NCBI GenBank assembly: GCA_950097015.1
Contig: CATNEN010000029.1
Location: 4,731,501 to 4,795,500, forward strand
Reading direction: 5' to 3'
DNA length: 64,000 nucleotides
Source of the DNA: Macrostomum hystrix
Lineage: Eukaryota > Platyhelminthes > Macrostomidae
This document shows, in pieces, positions 21,229 to 32,126 of this stretch. Each line of letters opens with the position of its first letter. The stretch's first letter is position 1. Below the pieces are notes generated by a model that saw nothing but the letters and a program-made list of their open reading frames with translations, had not been told where the DNA came from and ran no database searches. A program made the position numbers and the translations under genes.

Positions 21229-22284
21229 AAATATGCGGAGCAGTAATTCTACGAGCTATTTTTAGAATCTTCCACTCTATTTCTGGAAAACAGCTTAAAT
21301 GCTAGTCAATCTTAACCAAATCACGTGACTCAACCGCCGCCAATAGAATGAAGAATACTAAATGAATTAATGATGAAAGTCTGAGCGTGCACTATAGTGA
21401 ATGTGATAGAATGCTGACTCTGCTAGCCCCATAGTCTTGTTTCTGACCATCGTTGCCGTATGACGAAAGCAAATGTTTCATTTTTTCTAAGCATGTACCT
21501 CGTAAAAAGCCCGGAAATAGACAGCGTGCTTCGAATTAATAAGACAGACATAATTGAAATCATAACGGGTTGAGTCTGTTACAGACTAGAAGCAATTGCT
21601 ACATTAATAGGGCTGGCCATTTAATTGCACATTGAAACATGCTGGCGCAGGTCCAAAAACCGACTCAGATTCCAGACACTGCTAACTAAATTCATGAGAA
21701 TATGAGTACATTCATTACATATGCATCTGAGACTTTCCATAATTTATTGTCCAACTTTCTATTGACCAGGGGACCGCGAGAGAAATGAGAAAATAAGAGT
21801 TATCAAAAAATCAAACGTTTTGATTATACTATGGAATAGTAGATCGGCTGCTAGGATGGAAGTGGAGTAAACGCCGGTTAAGTGTCTGCGGGGTCGCGAA
21901 ATTGGGACAGTATATAGTTTTTTTTTACTTTTTTTTGACGACCAGAGAAAATTGCCGAGAGGTCATCAATCTCAGTCACTCACCAATGGCCCAAACTGCC
22001 TGCACTGATCATGTGCAAAGAAAATCAGTTGTGACCTCGCCGGCCCCACTTGTGTGGCACAATAAATACCAAGAAAGGCCAGGAGGGCTAACAGCCGCCC
22101 TGACAGCGACTGAAATTGCCAGAATACGGCATACAGCTGTAGGAGAGAAAAAAAGCCAAATGGACTTAGACTACTTGTCCAACAGTGTTGGGGTCGGAAG
22201 TGTAGTCGTATAGTTGTTTACTAATGTCAGCTTTGCCTCCAGGAAGTGAAATACTCCCTTTTCTGATTTTCTGATTGAATTTTC
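21229..22284. other. AT-rich spacer, no supported gene
   Basis: A plus-strand open frame near 21902-22213 has no splice or family support. The missing 5' exon of the minus-strand channel could lie here, but I cannot identify it. Confidence 0.3.
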
Positions 22285-22660
22285 CTTTAGATCCCACCTT
22301 CTCTCGTTCTCAGATCCCACTTACTCTTAATCTCACCTCCCACTTTCTCTTATTTTCACATCCCACTTTCTCTTATTCTCACATCCCACTTTCTCTTAAT
22401 CTCACATCCCACTTTCTCTTATTCTCCCATCCCACTTTCTATTATTCTCAAATTCCATGCACTTTCTATTATTCTCACATCCCACTTTCTAATATTCTCA
22501 CATCCCACTTTCTATTATTCTCAAATTCCATGCACTTTCTATTATTCTCACATCCCACTTTCTAATATTCTCACATCCTACTTTCTATTATTCTCACATC
22601 CCACTTTCTCTTATTCTCACATCCCACTTTCTATTATTCTCAGATCCCACTTTCTTCCAT
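22285..22660. repeat. 23-bp minisatellite
   Basis: Unit core CCCACTTTCTATTATTCTCA plus CAT, with CTCTTAT and TCTAATAT variants and some copies carrying an AATTCCATG insertion. Pyrimidine-rich on plus. Confidence 0.95.
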
Positions 22661-22770
22661 TCTCTGGTCCCAATTTCTCCCCCTCTCAGTTCCCCTTGTT
22701 AATGGCAGGTCAGAGAGGTAAATATCTAAGTAAAAGCGGGCTCAGTAACACTATCACTTGATCGTGTTGG

Positions 22771-23030
22771 CCTTATATAGGCAGGCGGATAAGAAACTCG
22801 AAGCAAAAATGGGAGCCTGAACCACACCAGATGTTCATTCGCAGTAGCACCTGGGTGACCCCCAGTCGACCCGGCAAACTGAGCGGCCTGACACAGAAAA
22901 AAGCCTCCCAAGAAGCCGCTAAGTCTTGCCGACATCCGTCAGCACCGGATTCGCCACCAACCCCAACAGGAGCTGTCCATCACGATTGAAGCCGCTCACA
23001 CTCAACCTCCACCTGTAAATTGACCCGGGT
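22771..23030 (-). other. GC-rich block: possible minus-strand exon and TATA box
   Basis: On the minus strand an acceptor (GTCAATTTACAG at about 23020) opens a frame encoding FNRDGQLLLGLVANPVLTDV before a stop; TATATAAGG (22771-22779) lies downstream. It could be an unrecognised exon, or the promoter region of the channel gene. I do not recognise the peptide. Confidence 0.25.
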
Positions 23031-23289
23031 GCTGATTTGCTTTTTATCCCTGTAAGGCCATTAGCCAGAGTATCACTGTCTACATATGGCTATAGCTACA
23101 TAGTGCTATTTTTATATCAACAGCATTTATAACAGATTCGTTGGCGGTTTCATGTGTCAGTCACTTTTACATTTGCGTTGTTGCAGCATATGGAAAAGCA
23201 AAAATAATTAATTGAAGATGATCATCGTACCTTCATTTCCCTGTCTAAATCTGATAACTCATTTTTATGAGAGATACCAGCTGCAATTC

Positions 23290-23805
23290 ATGCTACGATT
23301 CCGGAACAGCCTCCTGCTACGATTCCATAACTGCCTCCTGCTACGATTCCAGAACTGCCTCCTGCTACGATTCCAGAACTGCCTCCTGCTACGATTTCAG
23401 AACTGCCTCCTGCTACGATTCCAGAACCGCCTCCTGCTACGATTCCAGAACTGCCTCCTGCTACGATTCCGGATCAGCCTCCTGCTACGATTCCAGAACT
23501 GCCTCCTGCTACGATTCCAGAACTGCCTCCTGCTACAATTCCGGATCACCCTCCTGCTACGATTCCAGAACTGCCTCCTGCTACGATTCCGGATCAGCCT
23601 CCAGCTACGATTCCGGAACTGCCTCCTGCTACGATTCCAGAACAACATCCTGTTACGATTCCAGAACAACATCCTGCTACGTTTCCAGAACTGCCTCCTC
23701 CTACGATTCCGGATCAGCCTCCAGCTACGATTCCGGAACTGCCTCCTGCTACGATTCCAGAACTGCCTCCTGCTACGATTCCAGAACTGCCTCCTGCTAC
23801 CAATA
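23290..23805. repeat. 24-bp minisatellite, about 21 copies
   Basis: Unit TGCTACGATTCCAGAACTGC plus CTCC, with GGATCAGC and GAACAACA variants. Period 24 keeps plus frames open (Leu/Arg/Phe or Ser/Tyr/Asp repeats). I see no splice sites joining it to a gene. Confidence 0.95.
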
Positions 23806-23937
23806 TGTTGGCAGCTTCTGTCTACGACTGAGAAACAGTTTTAAGAATCGAAAATAAAAAGCGAAGAAGATTAGGCAGAAAAAAGTTACCTGGCAAAATC
23901 AGACTGAGCGACAGCAGCGCTTTGTGGAAACTGGGCA

Positions 23938-23968
23938 TGCAGCAGCAGCAGCAGCAGCAGCAGCAGCG
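23938..23968. repeat. (CAG)n microsatellite
   Basis: About 10 CAG triplets, in an open plus frame of 108 codons starting near 23922 with no other support. Confidence 0.85.
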
Positions 23969-24519
23969 GCATCGCGTGTTTGACGGTTGCTGCGGCTTGC
24001 GATTGAAAATCAATCGAATCTCGGTGAAATATTTTAAACATGAGCCAATTTTTAGTGCCGAAAACAAGCTGTCGAAAAGTTATAACCTTTCAGTCCGATC
24101 TCTTTGCTCCCCCACTCTCCGTATCCGCTGGTTCAGAACCAATCGGAATTGCCGTTCTAGTCTCCGCGGCGGTGTGACTGACTGGTTGCTGGTTCGGTAT
24201 AATAAAAAAGAGACAGTGAAAAAAACACCGCCAATTCACCCAGCCTAAAATGCTGCGGCAACTGGCTATGCAAGGCTTTTCTGCCATCGCATCAAATTAT
24301 AACGTCGATGAGTCACTATTTAACAGAAGGCCAGGATAAAGAGGTTTAATAATCAACTGAATTATGTGCCACTTTTATCAAGGACCACTTAAATAAAAAA
24401 GTACATTTCTGGTGGTGATTGTTTCCGGTTTTGATAAGCCTAGAATTCGACAAACTTAAGCGAGATGAAAAGCTTGTCGAAATGCACCTGTACATGGACC
24501 TGAACAAAAATTCCGAGCT

Positions 24520-25411
24520 ACATGACTGACGAATTTCACTGCACACCATACTTTCAGAGGCGTGAGGCGTTGGCTCGCGATAGATTTAAGCAGCTGCTGA
24601 CATTTTTGCGCTTCTGCGACTGCAGGGAAGAAGCAAGCGCCGACCCTCCGCACAAGATTCGTCCATTCATGAATCTGCTCCAGGCTTATTGGAAGAAAAT
24701 ATGAAGTTTGGCTCCACACAGGACTGTGTACTATTAGCGAGCGAATTGTAGCATTCTTGACCAAGGGTACAGAATATTTACCGACACCTGGTTTACATCA
24801 TACAGGTTGTCCCAGTTCGTTATCGGCCATTCAACTTTCCTGAACGGGCACCCTGAGGCCAGACAGAGGAGGTCCGGCTCAGCTTCGGCAGGCTATCGTG
24901 ACTCCGAACAATGTTGCTTTCGTGAAGAAGGGACTTGTTCTGATTGTGAAGGCTGTTGAGAGAAAGCGGAGTGGAGCCAAGACCTTGTATTTGCTGGACA
25001 CGAAGGACGTTGCGTCAAAGGCTGAGAAAGTCGAGATCAATCGAGCTGGTCAGCATGTGGCCGTGCAGATGAGCCGCAGTGTGCTAACTTAAAATCGCTG
25101 CATGGGTGGAGTGGACATGCTGGACGGCACCCTGCAGCCTTATGACGCTGGCAGAAAAACAACAAAATGGTTCCACAAGCTGGACTTCAGATGGGCATAT
25201 GTGCCTTCAGATGCTGCGCAATGCTTGGGTTCTGTACTGCAAGTGTGGTGGCCAGAATACCTTCATCAAATATCTCGAAGCCAGCATCAACGAGTTGGTA
25301 GATCGAACTGGAAATGGTAGGAAGCGACCGGCCTCCATGCTTCCATGCACATTTTATTTCTGCAGCCAATGTCCAGTGAAGTATCAACGGAATGAACCTA
25401 CTTTCCGCTAA
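24520..25411 (+). pseudogene. Decayed piggyBac-type transposase
   Basis: Pieces of a piggyBac (DDE_Tnp_1_7) transposase appear in order in shifting plus frames: RDRFKQLLTFLRFCD (24560-24620), FTDTWFTSYRLSQFVIGHST (24776-24835), VAFVKKGLVLIVK (24905-24950), MGGVDMLDGTLQPYDAGRK (25102-25160), LRNAWVLYCK (25213-25240), and a Cys-rich tail. Frameshifts and stops between blocks (for example after LSRSVLT at 25090) show it is dead. The conserved TDxWFTS and GGVDxxD signatures make the family clear. I did not find TTAA-flanked termini. Confidence 0.85.
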
Positions 25412-26100
25412 AACTGACGTTTTCATCCTTCCTGTTTACTGGTTATGTCTGTTGTCTATTGATTCTTAATTATATTTTCGCACGAGCCGTACGCTCTGTA
25501 TTCGCAGGTAAGTTCGAATGGTCAAATGTATCAGCTTTTTTATTTTGTTATTTAACTACGAGCGTAGCTGTTTGCATTGCTAAAATACGAATTCAAACTT
25601 CAATTAAGCTTCTTTAAATGAAATATTTGATTGGCCCTAAGGGCATGTACTGACAAAACATAAGTAAGAATGTAGAATTCAAAGCCTATTCTTGTACCCC
25701 GATGAGAGTAGGCAGCTAGGCGTCACACAGCATGCGCAGAATTTATCCCTCTGTAACATCAGTTTATGCTCAGCTTGTTTAAATGTTATCTTAATTTTAC
25801 GGGAGACGTTTTTTACAGTAGGTTCGTTTTCGCGAAGTCTTGAGATTACATGCTGACTGCCGATTAGTTGCTGTTAGGTTGATGTCTATGGCATAAATCA
25901 AAGCGTGACCTGGCAAATTCCTTGGGAATATAATATTAAGATGACAGTGACAGTATATTTGCAGTTAAATTTGGCTTCCCAACTTATAGTTAGACTATTT
26001 AGTAGTCCCTGGCTTATACAAGTGACAAGTAAAATATAACAAAGCTTACAGCTTTCGTACACACGTGAGTATCTATGCATATGATCTAGGAGCTATTTTT
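25412..26100. other. Spacer upstream of a small plus-strand gene
   Basis: AT-rich, no repeat arrays, no coding signal seen. Confidence 0.35.
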
Positions 26101-26105
26101 AAACA

Positions 26106-26144
26106 TGACGTCATTTTGCGTCATCGTCCAACGAGCTATAAATA
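26106..26144 (+). promoter_or_regulatory. CRE plus TATA-box promoter
   Basis: TGACGTCA (26106-26113, a perfect cAMP-response/ATF site), a half-site GCGTCA 7 bp downstream, then TATAAATA (26137-26144). Spacing puts a start site near 26167-26175, about 60 bp before the ATG at 26235. Confidence 0.55.
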
Positions 26145-26234
26145 GCTCACCAAGATGGCTAACTTTTAACTTCTCGATTCTACAAAGAAAGATCCAGTGA
26201 ACCTAATTTATTTAACTTTATAAAGTTAACTCGG

Positions 26235-26522
26235 ATGAATTGTAAGGAGTTACAAGCCGAAGCCACACCCGAAAAAGCTGAACCCGTCCCAGGAGAAAAT
26301 ATGGCCAATGGCGACGCGGCGAGATACAGAAATAAGCGCGACAAAGTACAAGGAGAAAAAGAAAAGATCGGGCTAGGATCGATTTCGGATTCTCCGAAAA
26401 TGCGCCTCTGCCGCTCGGAGCTGCAGATCTGTCTGTGGTTCTGCTTGTTGATAGCCCTTCTCTGCATCATCAGCGGCATGATTTTGGTGACAGTTGACAA
26501 CAAACTACGAGAGGCGGTTTAA
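26235..26522 (+). CDS. Small single-pass membrane protein, unknown
   Basis: A 95-residue reading frame: about 60 charged, Lys/Glu-rich residues without a signal peptide, then one hydrophobic segment (LQICLWFCLLIALLCIISGM) and a short tail ending in KLREAV. This predicts a tail-anchored or type II protein with a cytoplasmic N terminus. It sits downstream of a CRE/TATA promoter. The frame may end here, or a weak donor (GTTTAA at about 26516) could join a GC-rich continuation at 26580-26830 that has no consistent single frame. I do not recognise the family. Confidence 0.4.
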   Translation: MNCKELQAEATPEKAEPVPGENMANGDAARYRNKRDKVQGEKEKIGLGSISDSPKMRLCRSELQICLWFCLLIALLCIISGMILVTVDNKLREAV

Positions 26523-26579
26523 CAAGGGCGACAGAAGCAAGTCTGCGACTCAACGGCAAGACGATCCGTGGCCGTTAAA

Positions 26580-26830
26580 TCGCATCTTCGGTGCCGTCCC
26601 AGCAGTCTGCGGTGCCGCCTGCGGCGTCACCATCATCGGCCTGCTGCTCGGTGATTCCGGCGACCCGCGCCAGCTCAGGCGTCGTCACCGTCTAGAATGG
26701 CCCCGGTCAACAGGCAATGGCCCAGCCGTTTGCCAGTATTGACGATGCCACCGGCTCTGGCATAGCACCCATTGTTGTTGCGGACCAGTCTGGCAGTGGC
26801 CGCAGTGACACAAGAAACGTCAGCATTTTC
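26580..26830. other. GC-rich block, coding-like but unresolved
   Basis: Short open frames overlap on both strands (plus: FGAVPAVCGAACGVTIIGLL; minus: TPELARVAGITEQQADDGDA). The composition matches exons elsewhere in the window. It may be a 3' exon of the small plus-strand gene or an exon of an unseen minus-strand gene. Confidence 0.25.
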
Positions 26831-27424
26831 CGCAGCAGTTAATTTTTTTTCCGAAACTTGATAGAACCGCATTGTGAGTGACAGGGTTTTGTCATTTTCA
26901 CAATGCTTTCTCTTCAAATCATGCCATTAAGAAAGAAATCTTACCGACCAGCACCTGCTACAGGCGTTGACAAATAATATTAGAAAACCTGACTCCCGTC
27001 CATAGCTGATGATACACGAGGGCTAGAGCTGATTAATAATTTGGCTACAAGCAATCTAGCCAGAGAGGCCTGGTTTGCAGCATTGTATCACTCCATTATG
27101 CGGGTCAGGTTTAAGCGAGATTGCAAAATCGTCTAGTGATTCTATATACTCGTATCTGTATGCAGAAGAACAAGCCGAGAATGCTGCTGAAAAAATCTAG
27201 CTTTTTTAATGATTCCCTGGTTTGCTTCGAAAAAAGACAAACATCAATAAACTGTTTTTATCTTTATAAGATAAAAACCTTGCAGTTAGTATTATTTTTT
27301 AAAGCGAATTTATAGCTTATTTTCGTACCCGAATTTATATATGAAAAGTAAGTGACACTCCAAGTGGCGATACTTTAGTAAAACACAGGTGGCAAAATCA
27401 ATTAAAAAACTGGATTTCATTGTC
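26831..27424. other. AT-rich spacer, no feature seen
   Basis: No supported exon or repeat. Confidence 0.3.
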
Positions 27425-28095
27425 TACCTAGGATGCCAGAACTAGATCCCATTGTCCACCTAAGAACTCATTGATTCCATTGTCCACCTAAGAACTCCTT
27501 GATCCCATTGTCCACCTAAGAACTCCTTGATCCCATTGTCCACCTAAGAATTCCTTGATCCCATTTTTCACCAAAGAACTCCAGTATCCCATTGTCCACA
27601 TAAGAACTCCAATATCCCATTGTCTACCTATGAACTCCTTGATCCCATTGTCCACATAAGAACTCCAATATCCCATTGTCCACATAAGAACTCCAATATC
27701 CCATTGTCTACCTATGAACTCCTTGATCCCATTTTTCACCTAAGAACTCCAGTATCCGATTCTCGAACTAATAACTCCAATATCTCATTGTCCACCTAAG
27801 AACTCATTGATCCCATTGTCCACCTAAGAACTCCAATATCCCATTGTCCACATAAGAACTCTAATATCCCATTGTCTACCTATGAACTCCTTGATCCCAT
27901 TTTCCACCTAAGAACTCCTTGATCCCATTTTACACCTAAGAACTCCTTGATCCCATTGTCCACCTATGAAATCCTTGATCCCTTTGTCCACCTAAAAACT
28001 CCTGGATCCCTTTGTCCACCTAAGAACTCCTTGATCTCATTGTCCACCTAAGAACTCCAATATCCAATTTTCTACATATGAACTCATGGATCCGA
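27425..28095. repeat. 28-bp minisatellite
   Basis: Unit core CCCATTGTCCACCTAAGAAC plus TCCTTGAT, with CACATAAGAACTCCAATAT variants that recur in blocks. Confidence 0.95.
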
Positions 28096-29070
28096 TGTCC
28101 ACTAAGCCTGACATAAAACACCTTTAGTTTCAATAACCAGGCTTCTGCTGTTTCTGTAAATGCCACCTATACATAGCAACCGCACCTGAGAAGTCACCAA
28201 GACGGGGAAAATATCTTACAAGAGTTGAAATAGAGCAATCAAACGATGCTTCTGTTGAATAGAATCTCACGCAGCAGGGTTGGGAATCGGAAGGGCAGAA
28301 AGCAGAAGACGATGAACAATTACACATAATAAGAGAAGCAGAAAAAGCACAGCAAAATAATCCTGAGTCAGTTAAATTTGTTTCTCTTTCGAAAACAACA
28401 AAAATACATAAAAGCGGCAGGTGGATGGGGAGACAATGTGGGCGAGAATGATCTAAAAAACGCGAATCACGAGTATAGCATGGACGCACGGGCTAAAAAT
28501 AGAATATTTAATGAATCGATATTGTGTACAAATGAAGGTTATGCAGACTCGTTTCAATTAATATACTATTTAATAAGCTGACGATAGAATGAGATGAGTT
28601 AGCCACAGGTGATGGCCCCGCAAACACAACACAACTCAACACAAAACTCAACAACTAATCCCCCAGAAATAAGTATTGAGCCATGCAGCGACAAAAATGT
28701 ATACAAAGAAATGCCAATGAGAATGCAAAGTTAAAAAATAATAAAACTAATTGATTCATAATTAGTTTATGCATAATATTCGTATGTACATTGATGAGAA
28801 CACCTGAATTTTAACATGTACAATCATTGCGAGAGAGAACAGATATAGTGGCCAGAGCGATTGGATTAATTGAACAGACAAAAATAAGCACAGAGCAGAG
28901 CAGTAAGCAATTAATAAAAAAGGAAACAATTGTGCGAGCGTCATACAGCGAGAGGTAGTTTAATAAAGCTGAGGTAACAACAGAAGCAGGTTCGGGAATA
29001 GAGAACAACAGCCATGTAGGGCCGGCCAGCATCACTGATCATTGTATGCGGATTGTCTGCAATGAGAGCC
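28096..29070. other. Spacer, no supported gene
   Basis: Open frames on both strands are short and without splice or domain support. Confidence 0.3.
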
Positions 29071-29074
29071 TGAC

Positions 29075-30128
29075 TGCTCAACCTGAAGGACATTTGGGAG
29101 GCTTACTGCTCAACCTGATGGAGATTAAGGAGGCTGACTGCTCAACCTGATGGAGATTAAGGAGGCTGACTGCTCAACCTGATGGAGATTAAGGAGGCTG
29201 ACTGCTCAACCTGATGGAGATTAAGGAGGCTGACTGCTCAACCTGATGGAGATTAAGGAGGCTGACTGCTCAACCTGATGGAGATTAAGGAGGCTGACTG
29301 CTCAACCTGATGGAGATTAAGGAGGCTGACTGCTCAACCTGATGGAGATTAAGGAGGCTGACTGCTCAACCTGATGGAGATTAAGGAGGCTGACTGCTCA
29401 ACCTGATGGAGATTAAGGAGGCTGACTGCTCAACCTGATGGACATTTGGGTGGCTCACTACTCAACCTGATGGAGATTAAGGAGGCTGACTACTCAACCT
29501 GATGGGCATTTGGGAGGCTGATTGCTTAACCTGATGGAGATTAAGGAGGCTGACTACTCAACCTGATGGGCATTTGGGAGGCTGATTGCTTAACCTGATG
29601 GAGATTAAGGAGGCTGACTACTCAACCTGATGGACATTTGGGTGGCTGACTACTCAACCTGATGGAGATTAAGGAGGCTGACTACTCAACCTGATGGAGA
29701 TTAAGGAGGCTGACTGCTCAACCTGATGGACATTTGGGTGGCTCACTACTCAACCTGATGGAGATTAAGGAGGCTGACTACTCAACCTGATGGGCATTTG
29801 GGAGGCTGATTGCTTAACCTGATGGAGATTAAGGAGGCTGACTACTCAACCTGATGGGCATTTGGGAGGCTGATTGCTTAACCTGATGGAGATTAAGGAG
29901 GCTGACTACTCAACCTGATGGGCATTTGGGAGGCTGATTGCTTAACCTGATGGAGATTAAGGAGGCTGACTACTCAACCTGATGGGCATTTGGGAGGCTG
30001 ATTGCTTAACCTGATGGAGATTAAGGAGGCTGACTACTCAACCTGATGGGCATTTGGGAGGCTGATTGCTTAACCTGATGGAGATTAAGGAGGCTGACTG
30101 TTCAACCTGATGGAGATTCGGCAGGCTG
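29075..30128. repeat. 32-bp minisatellite with 64-bp higher-order units
   Basis: Unit core CTGATGGAGATTAAGGAGGC plus TGACTGCTCAAC. The first third (29100-29430) is homogeneous; later copies alternate with a GGGCATTTGGGAGGCTGATT variant, giving a 64-bp higher-order period. Confidence 0.97.
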
Positions 30129-30399
30129 ACTGCTCAATTAATGGGGGCTAGGCTGGACTGAGTTACAAGTGAACTAGGTGACCACATATAGGTAACAGCT
30201 AAATGGCGTACAGTACCTGATATTTTCATCAAGGCTTGATTTGCAAGAAATTTCACATTATAAACTAGATAACGAACAGTAAAGAGCATAAAAAGAGAGT
30301 TAAAAATCATAAAATATAGATAAAAAGTCTCCTGCCAGTTGTACAATGAGGATTATAGCGGATGATAGGATCGTGTACACGGGATGAATTCCCTGAATC

Positions 30400-30919
30400 T
30401 AATTTAGTCGGCCTGACAAAAGCATATTGTAATTGAAAACGAATTGCTTGCACAGGTAGCGGTCTGAACGGATAAACTTTTTAGAAGACAGAATCCTTAG
30501 CAAACAAAACCAGATGCTCGAATTAAGCGGAAACGGCTTCCTGATTGTGGCTGCGGTTAAAAACGAATAATGAGACTTGAAAAATAATTTCACAAAAAAA
30601 ATTTCATAGGGCGCAGTTTTGTGTTTATAAAGTGATTGTAATTGATTCAGACTTTTGGACAAAACCGAGGTGCTCCGATGGCGCGCGGTAAAAGCGAAGC
30701 GTATTTTGAAGCCGAGAAATTGTTGGTCAAGCCCCGAACAGACAATTGAAGCGACAAAAACAAATAAGGAAACAAAAATAAGGTTCACACACGATTTCAC
30801 AGATAAAAAAACGTCTCCCTTGTTCAGGCACCACTTTTTGTGTGTACAGTAAGCCACAAATCCCATTTGCTGCAATTCGATGGGGAGGGAAAAATAAGGG
30901 AAATTGTTTAGTCGACATG
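30400..30919 (-). other. Probable 3' UTR of the ZP-like gene
   Basis: AT-rich sequence after the stop codon. An open minus-strand frame covers it by chance. I see no canonical AATAAA. Confidence 0.35.
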
Positions 30920-32126
30920 TCACGCTGCGCTGCGCTCCTCAGCAGGTGGAGATGCAGCGCCAGCAGCAGCTGCAGCATCTTCAGAATCGGGCGCAAAAGC
31001 AGGTTTCGTCGGAGGATCCGATGCGGCCGAAATAGCACTGCCGCCGCATTCGATGCATTTGCACGGATCCGAGTTGTTGCCATCCGACAGAGATTTTCTA
31101 TAATTCTTGCAGGAGACACTCTCGCTGCTGCTCTGGCTGGCAGCGGCTTGAAGTCCAGCCGGTGGAACGCAGTCGCCAGCCGCAGTGGATTTAGCGGCAG
31201 AGCCGGGCACAAGCAGCGGATGCTGCTGATCCTCGTAGGCTGCCAGCTGCTGTTTCTCCTCGCGCCTACCACAGCAGCCGTTGGAATAGGTGGCGGTCAT
31301 TGGCAAGCACACGTGGCTATTGTGACCACGCTGTTGGACCCCGTTGCAGTCTGTCGTAGCGTTAGTCATTTGACGAACAAAACTGTCTGGTCCGGACGGG
31401 CCATTAGTTTGTCGACGCTGGCGACGCCGGTGACGATTGTGCCGCTGGCGAACAAAGATGAACCAGACTGCTGCCAGGGTGGCCAAGCCGAGAGCGTAGC
31501 TGATCAGGGCGGCCAGGGCGTGGGACCACAGCGGATAGTGCGGCGGCTCGCTAGGCGGGGCCTGACGCGATTGGCCAGCCGAGTTATCCAGGGCGGTTGA
31601 AGGGCAGCGGGGCGGCTGCAGCGGCGGCCGAACAACATTCGTTGGTGTTGGCAATAAAGTCGGCGGCGATGGCGTTGAAGACAAAGGCAGCAGAGTTGCC
31701 GCAGGCGTGGATGCTGGACTGTGCCGCCTGACTGGCTGGCTGGCGGACTCAAATACTGGCACTGCGTGAGCAGCCCCGCATGGCTCGGGCAGCTGAAGAC
31801 AGTCGCCGATGCCGAATCTGTTAGCGTCGGTAGGGGACAAGCCGGCCAGGGCGGGACTGTCACGCAGGTAGCAAGGATTGAAGCGACAGTTGGCGAACAA
31901 GGGCCGATCAGCGGCGGCCAATGGCAGGTCGGACTGTCGGATGCGCAGCAGGTTCCTATAGAAGCCTGGTTGGCCCAGCCAATCAACGCCCGGCTGAGTG
32001 CAGCCGTTGGTGACTAGCTCGGCCACTGATTGGCCGGTGTCAGCGTCCAGAAGCCGGCACTGCTCCACAATGGCTCCGTAGAGCAAATCGCTTCGATTCG
32101 GTCGCAGTTCAAGCGCGTAGTAGTTG
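30920..32126 (-). CDS. ZP-like gene exon 5: ZP-C, stalk, TM, tail
   Basis: Acceptor CATACGGTTAG, then SNYYALELRPNRSDLLYGAI and the Cys pattern of ZP-C. Pro/Thr-rich stalk, one TM, Arg-rich juxtamembrane, then a cytoplasmic tail ending EERSAA-stop at 30920-30922. Confidence 0.75.

Noticed and set aside
23212-23857. Two 200-codon plus frames over the 24-bp array
   Set aside because: Both frames and one minus frame are open; no splice sites or domains.
30399-30923. 174-codon minus frame after the ZP-like stop codon
   Set aside because: It overlaps the gene's end in another frame, is AT-rich without domain pattern, and lies where a 3' UTR is expected.
30842-31600. 252-codon plus frame
   Set aside because: Antisense shadow of the GC-rich last exon of the ZP-like gene.
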